A DNA stretch of 20,564 nt from a virus. The notes under the pieces are model-generated. The model did no database searches, had not been told where the DNA came from, and saw only the letters and a list, made by a program, of their open reading frames with translations. Numbering within the stretch: position 1 is the first letter of the stretch; every line of letters starts with the position of its first letter. Shown here one piece after another: positions 15,883-20,564 of this stretch. Location: positions 1 to 20,564 of IMG/VR virus record IMGVR_UViG_3300037076_000264. One strand, written 5' to 3'. The position numbers were made by a program, and so were the translations under genes.

Positions 15883-16242
15883 ATGGCTACATACTTCGTT
15901 GTCAATGATGGTTTGTGTGCATTTCCAGAATACACCGTCGCAGTGAGCGATTGGGGCACCGTCGATCAGGCGCAGACCCCCTTCCAGATCGATGGGGATA
16001 CCGTGATCGTCTATGGCGACGATCAACTCGCCTACCTTGAGTCTCTGCTGACAGCAGGCGGCGCAACCTATCAATCCACCGCCTACACGGTAGATCCTTC
16101 AGCCTCTTCCTTGGTGGCGGGAGTAACCTTCATCAACTGGAGTGAATGCAACGATTACATAACCAACGGAACATTGCCTCAGAGCGTGGTGCAGGCGCGA
16201 CAGCAGGCGGCTATAAACAAGTTGATCAATGGAGGGGTTTAA
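15883..16242 (+). CDS. Small phage protein after the tailspike, possible chaperone or cap
   Basis: I chose ATG 15883 because GGAGG lies five bases before it; an upstream GTG in the same frame would overlap the spike gene and has no SD. The 119-residue product is acidic, with a beta-type first half (TYFVVNDGLCAFPEYTVAVS, FQIDGDTVIVYGDDQLAYL) and a helical C-terminus (QSVVQARQQAAINKLINGG). It lacks membrane segments. Tailspike and fibre genes are often followed by a small assembly chaperone, so that role is possible, but I do not recognise the family. The SD of the next gene lies in its last codons. Confidence 0.7.
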   Translation: MATYFVVNDGLCAFPEYTVAVSDWGTVDQAQTPFQIDGDTVIVYGDDQLAYLESLLTAGGATYQSTAYTVDPSASSLVAGVTFINWSECNDYITNGTLPQSVVQARQQAAINKLINGGV

Positions 16243-16243
16243 T

Positions 16244-17662
16244 ATGAACCGCATCAGAAGGATACTGAAGTTCTCTCTGTTTGCCTTTGGATCTGTCTTG
16301 ATCGGGGATTACTCAGCCTACAATGGCAAAGTCACGTACAGCAACGACCCTGCTCACCCGGTAGGCTCGACAGTATCTTCAGGCTCTTCAACATCGTCAA
16401 GCCAGAGCAACGCTGCGGCAGTGGCGGCATCGAATAAAGGTAATGCAATCAGCCCCACCGTTGCTCCTGCTACGGGTGGCGCTCAGTCTGCGGCGAACTC
16501 CTTTGGCGCATCTGATGGCACGTACTGGCCTACTGCGGCGGCAGCAGCCACTCACCAGGCTACTATCAACGCGGCGCATGGGGTAGCGACAGCAGCGCCA
16601 GCGCAAGCAGCCACTACCACTGCCCCGGCAGCGACCACCCCCGCTTCTACCGCGCCGGCTACCACCACCGCACCAGCATCTTCAACGAGCGCGGCGCAGC
16701 AATCGCTCCTGACCCAGCTACAGTCGATCATCTCAGGCATGTTGCCTTCTCAAACAGCGAACAACGCCCCTTCATCCGCGCAGATCGGCACCCTGGCGAA
16801 CCAGTACGCGCAACTTCAGGTCGATCCCCAGCTTACGGCCTTGCAGAGCCAGCTTGCAACCGCTCAGACGCAGGAGCAGGGGCAGATTTCACAGATACAG
16901 GCAGCTAACTCCCAACTGCCGCAGGAGGCTCAAACGATGCTCACCAACGCCCGGCAGCAGGCAATGGATGACGCCGCAGCCAGAGGCGCAGGAACGAGCG
17001 GAGTCTATGACTACGACAACCAGCAGTTATCGACCCCGATCATGGAGCAGGTCAACGCCGCCAACGCTCAATCTACAGCATCTCAGCAGGCAGCCATAAA
17101 TCAGTTAGCCACTACGAACGCTAACATCGGCAACCAGACAACAGCCCTGGGAACGCAGCAGGGGCAGATCGCCTCTCAGTACGCCGAGAGCCTGAACGAG
17201 TATTACACTTCGGCGGCGAATCAGAGCTTCCAGGGCATGGTGAACGCTGCCCTGGCTTTAGAAGCCCTTGGAGCGCAGATGGCAACTAGCGGCTCCGTTA
17301 CCCCGGGGACTGTAGGCGTCGGAGCAAGCGGCCAGGCTCAGGCAGGACTACCCGTAGGCACAACCGTAAACACGGCAGGCGGCAATTACACGATCACCGG
17401 GACGAATCCTAGTGGCGGGTATACCAGCGTACCGGCAGCAGGATCGACAACGCCAACGGCTCCCGCTACTTCAAGCGCCCCAACCGAATTGAGCACTGCT
17501 GTCACGGCGGCGGGCGGCACGATCTCTTGGGATCAGGCTACAGGAAACGTGACCATCAATGGCAAGGTTTATACTAAAACCGACCTAACACGAATGGGCG
17601 GTACTCTGAACGCCGACAACCACTGGTATCTGCCTCAGAGCGTGATTAGCCAGTTAATTTAA
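16244..17662 (+). CDS. Ala/Thr/Gln-rich putative ejection or internal virion protein
   Basis: I chose ATG 16244 because GGAGGGG (16231-16237) is six bases upstream; an ATG at 16229 would place the SD inside the ORF. The 472-residue protein has a basic then hydrophobic N-terminus, MNRIRRILKFSLFAFGSVLI, like a short membrane or signal segment. A Ser/Ala/Thr-rich low-complexity region (~40-155) with repeated TTAPAAT-type units follows, then a Gln-rich helical part (~155-330). The C-terminal ~50 residues (AAGGTISWDQATGNVTINGK) resemble the beta domain called copper amine oxidase N-domain-like, found in Firmicutes wall-associated proteins. Position in the ejection block and composition suggest an internal virion protein that enters the envelope with DNA. 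This is inference. Confidence 0.65.
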   Translation: MNRIRRILKFSLFAFGSVLIGDYSAYNGKVTYSNDPAHPVGSTVSSGSSTSSSQSNAAAVAASNKGNAISPTVAPATGGAQSAANSFGASDGTYWPTAAAAATHQATINAAHGVATAAPAQAATTTAPAATTPASTAPATTTAPASSTSAAQQSLLTQLQSIISGMLPSQTANNAPSSAQIGTLANQYAQLQVDPQLTALQSQLATAQTQEQGQISQIQAANSQLPQEAQTMLTNARQQAMDDAAARGAGTSGVYDYDNQQLSTPIMEQVNAANAQSTASQQAAINQLATTNANIGNQTTALGTQQGQIASQYAESLNEYYTSAANQSFQGMVNAALALEALGAQMATSGSVTPGTVGVGASGQAQAGLPVGTTVNTAGGNYTITGTNPSGGYTSVPAAGSTTPTAPATSSAPTELSTAVTAAGGTISWDQATGNVTINGKVYTKTDLTRMGGTLNADNHWYLPQSVISQLI

Positions 17663-17674
17663 GGAGGCTCCACT

Positions 17675-18412
17675 ATGCCGCCTACTCTCAGCCCGAACAT
17701 CGCGAATATGCTCTCTCAATTGGCGAACCGGCAGGCGAACCTGCAAACAGCCATACCTTCCTTGGCGGGGGCGATGCCCTATTCTATAGCTCCCTCTGGC
17801 GGTATTCCGAAGGTGCAGATGGGGCAGGGGGGTAGCCAAGTAGGGCCAGCCATGCCTCAGCCGGCAGCGCCTCAGAACACGATACAGCCTCCGCAGTCTG
17901 CTCAGCCCGCATCTCTACCTCAGAGCAGCAGCCCCAGCACGGTAGCGGGGATACCGACGCCGGCCAGTTTGGTTCAGAACCTGCAATACTATCTGCAAAA
18001 CGGGATGCTGCCAAGCCCTGCGGCACCGACAGGCGGGAACAGCGGCGGCACCCCGGCGCCTACCCTGGCAGACGTGGGCAATGGCAGTACATCTTACGCC
18101 CCTGCTCTCTCGCAGGCGATGCAGATAACCGGGGTAGATGCGGGCAAGTGGGGACCATACCTGAATTGGCTGGTGAAGCAAGAATCAAGTGGAGATCCCA
18201 ATGCCGTCAACCCGACGCCGGTAAACGGGGAGCACGCTACTGGCCTGTTGCAGACACTCCCGAGCACGTTTAAAGCGAACGCCGCTCCTGGAATGACCAA
18301 CATTAACGACCCGGTGGCCAACGCAGTGGCAGCGATCAACTACATTAAGGGCAGATACGGATCGCCGGGAAATATACCGGGGATCGGCCAGCAGAACTAT
18401 AAGGGATACTAA
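17675..18412 (+). CDS. SLT-type lytic transglycosylase, virion-associated
   Basis: This 245-residue protein has a Pro/Gln/Ser-rich N-terminal half (~1-140), probably disordered, and a transglycosylase domain at ~145-245. The likely catalytic Glu170 lies in WLVKQESSGDPNAVNP. GEHATGLLQTLPSTFKAN and VANAVAAINYIKGRYGSP are the following conserved motifs of the soluble lytic transglycosylase fold. Such enzymes cut peptidoglycan glycan strands to let DNA through the wall. The domain is short, ending at KGY shortly after the GRYGSP motif, which is typical of phage tail-associated versions. No signal peptide is present, consistent with delivery by the virion rather than secretion. AAGGAGG is eight bases before the ATG. 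It is placed between two low-complexity ejection-type proteins. Confidence 0.83.
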   Translation: MPPTLSPNIANMLSQLANRQANLQTAIPSLAGAMPYSIAPSGGIPKVQMGQGGSQVGPAMPQPAAPQNTIQPPQSAQPASLPQSSSPSTVAGIPTPASLVQNLQYYLQNGMLPSPAAPTGGNSGGTPAPTLADVGNGSTSYAPALSQAMQITGVDAGKWGPYLNWLVKQESSGDPNAVNPTPVNGEHATGLLQTLPSTFKANAAPGMTNINDPVANAVAAINYIKGRYGSPGNIPGIGQQNYKGY

Positions 18413-18433
18413 AAACTTGGAGGCGATCTAGAT

Positions 18434-18694
18434 ATGTCCGTGAATCCACCGATGGCACCACCTCAAGCGCCACAAGCAGGCCCACAACCGCAAGCCCCAC
18501 CGCAGGGTGGCGGGATGATTGCCATGATGCTGCCGATGTTGCAGGCCGCTCTAAAGCAGGGATTGACCTTGCAGGATGTGATAGCCGCGTTGCAGCAATC
18601 CGCTTCCAAACAGGGGGGCGCTCCACCACCACAGGCCGCTCCACAGCAGAATAGCCCATTGCTACAGACTCTAAGGCAAGGTATGGGCCAATAA
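18434..18694 (+). CDS. Small Pro/Gln-rich protein with one amphipathic or hydrophobic helix
   Basis: The 86-residue product begins after TTGGAGGCGAT. Both ends are Pro/Gln/Ala-rich and probably disordered. The centre, GGMIAMMLPMLQAALKQGLT followed by LQDVIAALQQ, is a Met/Leu-rich helix pair that could associate with membranes or with another ejection protein. The family is not recognised. It lies in the ejection block between the transglycosylase and a 330-residue partner, with no gap large enough for a promoter. Confidence 0.6.
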   Translation: MSVNPPMAPPQAPQAGPQPQAPPQGGGMIAMMLPMLQAALKQGLTLQDVIAALQQSASKQGGAPPPQAAPQQNSPLLQTLRQGMGQ

Positions 18695-18711
18695 ATAGGG
18701 GGTGTTGAGAT

Positions 18712-19704
18712 ATGGCGACGATCAGCAAAGCAGATGCTGATGCTCAGAGAAAACAGCTTCAGGATGACCCGAGCATCCAGTTTGGCAACCTGGATGCTCG
18801 CGGGGTAGCCACCGGGAATAAGAAGACTCCCGGAGGCGTGAACCTCAGCGCCACGATCTATCCCTCGACGACAGATCAGCAGGGCAAGACTGTTCAAGGG
18901 GCAGCCGGGATCATTGACAAGATCAACCAGGGCCTCCAGCAGCAGGCTTACGGTGACAATGCGCCCGCAGACAATAGCTGGTGGGATAACCTTCAGGACG
19001 CCATAGGCTCAATGGGCGTGGGTGCGAAACACGGAGGCGGTACTTACGTGCCCTACTCCGGGCAGCAGCTTGCCTATGAGCAGAAGCAGGACACGGAGAA
19101 TCAGGCTTACGGGCAGCAATATATGGATTACCTGACCGGGAAGAACACGAACGCGGATGCCGCCAACAAGTCAAAACTGTATGAGTCGGCGGTTGTCGAT
19201 GCCCAAAAAGACCCGAACTGGGGGGCGTACAGCCCCAATGACCAGCAAGCCGCGATTGAATCCATCTACAATGGCATGCTTGCTGCGTACAACTCTGGCT
19301 CAGGTGGGGGTGCTCCATCGGGAGGCGCTTCCGGGGCAGGAAGTGGCGCTCCTGCACCAGCAGGCGCGGCCCTTAGTGGAGGGGCTACCCCTCCGTCACA
19401 GATGGAGACCACGATCAATAGTTTATGCGACGCCAAGGGAGCAACGCTGAACAGCGTCTTGGCAACGATAGCCGCCCAGGGAAAAGCAAGCGGCGCAACT
19501 CCCGATCAGGTCAACACCTGGCAAGCACATGCAACTGCATATTGGAGCAGCAAGCATCCATCGCCCAACCCGGCGCAGGCCGATGTTACGCCCGGCGCAA
19601 ATGCTCCGACCGTGCCTACAAGCATAGACCAGGATTGGCAGAACTCCAGCCTTAAGAAATCCTTGGGCAACTTCTGGAACTATATCAATACGCCCCAAAA
19701 GTAA
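18712..19704 (+). CDS. Putative ejection/internal virion protein
   Basis: This 330-residue protein starts at an ATG preceded by AGGGGGTG. The N-terminal ~190 residues are polar and helical, with Gln/Tyr/Asp-rich stretches (INQGLQQQAYGDNAPADNSW, LAYEQKQDTENQAYGQQYM). Residues ~198-225 form a Gly/Ser/Ala/Pro linker. The C-terminal third is helical again (LNSVLATIAAQGKASGATPD) and ends WQNSSLKKSLGNFWNYINTP. No transmembrane segment or catalytic motif is visible. The linker between two helical parts, and neighbours that include a transglycosylase and a membrane-type protein, fit P22-like ejection proteins. The assignment is by context only, with no family recognised. Confidence 0.6.
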   Translation: MATISKADADAQRKQLQDDPSIQFGNLDARGVATGNKKTPGGVNLSATIYPSTTDQQGKTVQGAAGIIDKINQGLQQQAYGDNAPADNSWWDNLQDAIGSMGVGAKHGGGTYVPYSGQQLAYEQKQDTENQAYGQQYMDYLTGKNTNADAANKSKLYESAVVDAQKDPNWGAYSPNDQQAAIESIYNGMLAAYNSGSGGGAPSGGASGAGSGAPAPAGAALSGGATPPSQMETTINSLCDAKGATLNSVLATIAAQGKASGATPDQVNTWQAHATAYWSSKHPSPNPAQADVTPGANAPTVPTSIDQDWQNSSLKKSLGNFWNYINTPQK

Positions 19705-19716
19705 GGAGATATTCTG

Positions 19717-20564
19717 ATGGCAGATTGGGATTTCTCTCAAACGCCAACAACAAATACAGGCACAACTCCCGGGTGGAATTTCTCCGCCCTCCCTTCTGAT
19801 GTGCAGGCCGCCCAGCAGCAGGCTCAGTCTGCCTATCAGCAGCGCGAGGCGAATCCTGCTCAGGCGCGCTCTGATACGCTCGGTTCAACCATCGGCGGCC
19901 TCGGTGAATCGATCTACAAGGGCGCTGACCTGGAGAACCTGGTTGACAGCCTCCGGGGGATGTCCGACAAGGATAAATTCATCCAGAGTGTGCGCTATGG
20001 GCATGTTACCCCTACCGCGGCAGACGTAGAAAAGTACGGCCTGACCGCCGACGACTTGGAGCAGAATCAGATCAACTCCGGCAAGGCGCAGGGAATAGCT
20101 CACGGTGTCGGGCAGTTCGCCGGGGGGATGGTTCCCTGGTTGGCAGCCGGCGCATTGACCGGGGGTGCCGCGGACGCCGTTGGCCTGGGAGCAGAGGCGA
20201 TGGAAGGAGCTCCCCTGCTGGCCCGTCTTGCCGCGGCTATCGGTAGGGGCGCAGTAACAGGCGCAGGAGTGACTGGTTATGATGCCCTGATGGGCGAGAA
20301 GCCGACCGGCAAAGACCTCGCGCAGAACATAGCCGTAGGTGGCGCTTTCGATGTAGGCGGGACGGCGGCGGGGCTGGCAGGACAGGCGCTCAAGTTGCCA
20401 CAGATGATCTCCCGGCCTGTCGGCGCTTTCGTCGGTGGTTCGGCAGGGGCTCTGGCGTCAGGACAGCCCTCCCCATTGAAGCAGGGTGGGACGATGGCGG
20501 CAGTAGAGGCGCTGATGACCGCCCTTGGTGGCCGTGGAGCGTTTATGCCGGGCGCTCCCAATGC
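19717..20564 (+). CDS. Putative ejection protein with glycine-rich membrane segments, 3' end outside the window
   Basis: An open frame starts at ATG 19717, seven bases after AAGGAGAT, and runs to the right edge without a stop: 282 complete codons are visible. The first ~120 residues are polar and Gln-rich (DVQAAQQQAQSAYQQREANP), with a helical acidic segment (MSDKDKFIQSVRYGHVTP, ADDLEQNQINSGKAQG). From residue ~128 it becomes Gly/Ala-rich and hydrophobic: GVGQFAGGMVPWLAAGALTG, GGTAAGLAGQAL and GAFVGGSAGALASG. These look like glycine-zipper segments that can insert in membranes, as expected for an ejection protein forming a channel for DNA entry. The full length is unknown, and large multidomain versions exist. 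The membrane role is inferred. Confidence 0.65.
   Translation, partial: MADWDFSQTPTTNTGTTPGWNFSALPSDVQAAQQQAQSAYQQREANPAQARSDTLGSTIGGLGESIYKGADLENLVDSLRGMSDKDKFIQSVRYGHVTPTAADVEKYGLTADDLEQNQINSGKAQGIAHGVGQFAGGMVPWLAAGALTGGAADAVGLGAEAMEGAPLLARLAAAIGRGAVTGAGVTGYDALMGEKPTGKDLAQNIAVGGAFDVGGTAAGLAGQALKLPQMISRPVGAFVGGSAGALASGQPSPLKQGGTMAAVEALMTALGGRGAFMPGAPN

Overview
This window is the virion-structure block of a tailed, probably short-tailed (podovirus, P22-like layout) phage or prophage. The order supports this: portal, scaffold-like protein, major capsid protein, virion-surface proteins, a short adaptor, a beta-propeller tail-nozzle protein, a beta-helix tailspike, then Ala/Gln/Gly-rich proteins with a lytic transglycosylase that look like DNA-ejection proteins. 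No terminase, integrase, repressor, tRNA or CRISPR is visible, so lysogeny cannot be proven. Strong AAGGAGG-type ribosome sites and several TTG/GTG starts would suit a Firmicutes/Clostridia-like host, but this is a weak inference.

Layout. 1-4133: head genes (portal, cut at its 5' end; scaffold; capsid). 4206-5897: two beta-rich proteins, probably head fibre/decoration or tail-fibre parts. 5900-9049: a 1049-residue LamG plus GH78-type alpha-L-rhamnosidase. 9100-10550: an AT-rich accessory island with a SAM methyltransferase on the plus strand and a left-handed beta-helix O-acetyltransferase on the minus strand, the only minus-strand gene. 10574-13569: head-tail joining and tail genes, including two tiny ORFs of 48 and 49 codons. 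13574-15868: a mosaic tailspike. 15883-20564: a small protein and the ejection-type block; the last gene runs off the right edge.

The most interesting region is 8990-10560. Directly after the methyltransferase is a short open piece that still encodes the C-terminus of a second GH78-type protein, aligned in frame to the stop codon with the end of the intact rhamnosidase. A more degraded, similar piece starting with the same 13 bases lies beyond the acetyltransferase. The acetyltransferase reads into the antisense of the first scar and takes its last ~19 residues from it. I read this as repeated replacement of a depolymerase module together with surface-modifying cargo genes. A rhamnosidase next to a sugar O-acetyltransferase resembles Shigella phage Sf6, where the phage cleaves a rhamnose polymer and also acetylates it on its host. 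Here this is a hypothesis only.

Genes are tightly packed with stop/start junctions and SD sequences inside the preceding gene. The exceptions are the gaps around the capsid gene and the next gene, which hold strong hairpins, two with UUCG loops. Base composition shifts sharply: sampled 60-base stretches are 60% G+C in the capsid gene, 40% in the rhamnosidase, 38% in the methyltransferase, 33% in the acetyltransferase and 35% in the tailspike beta-helix.
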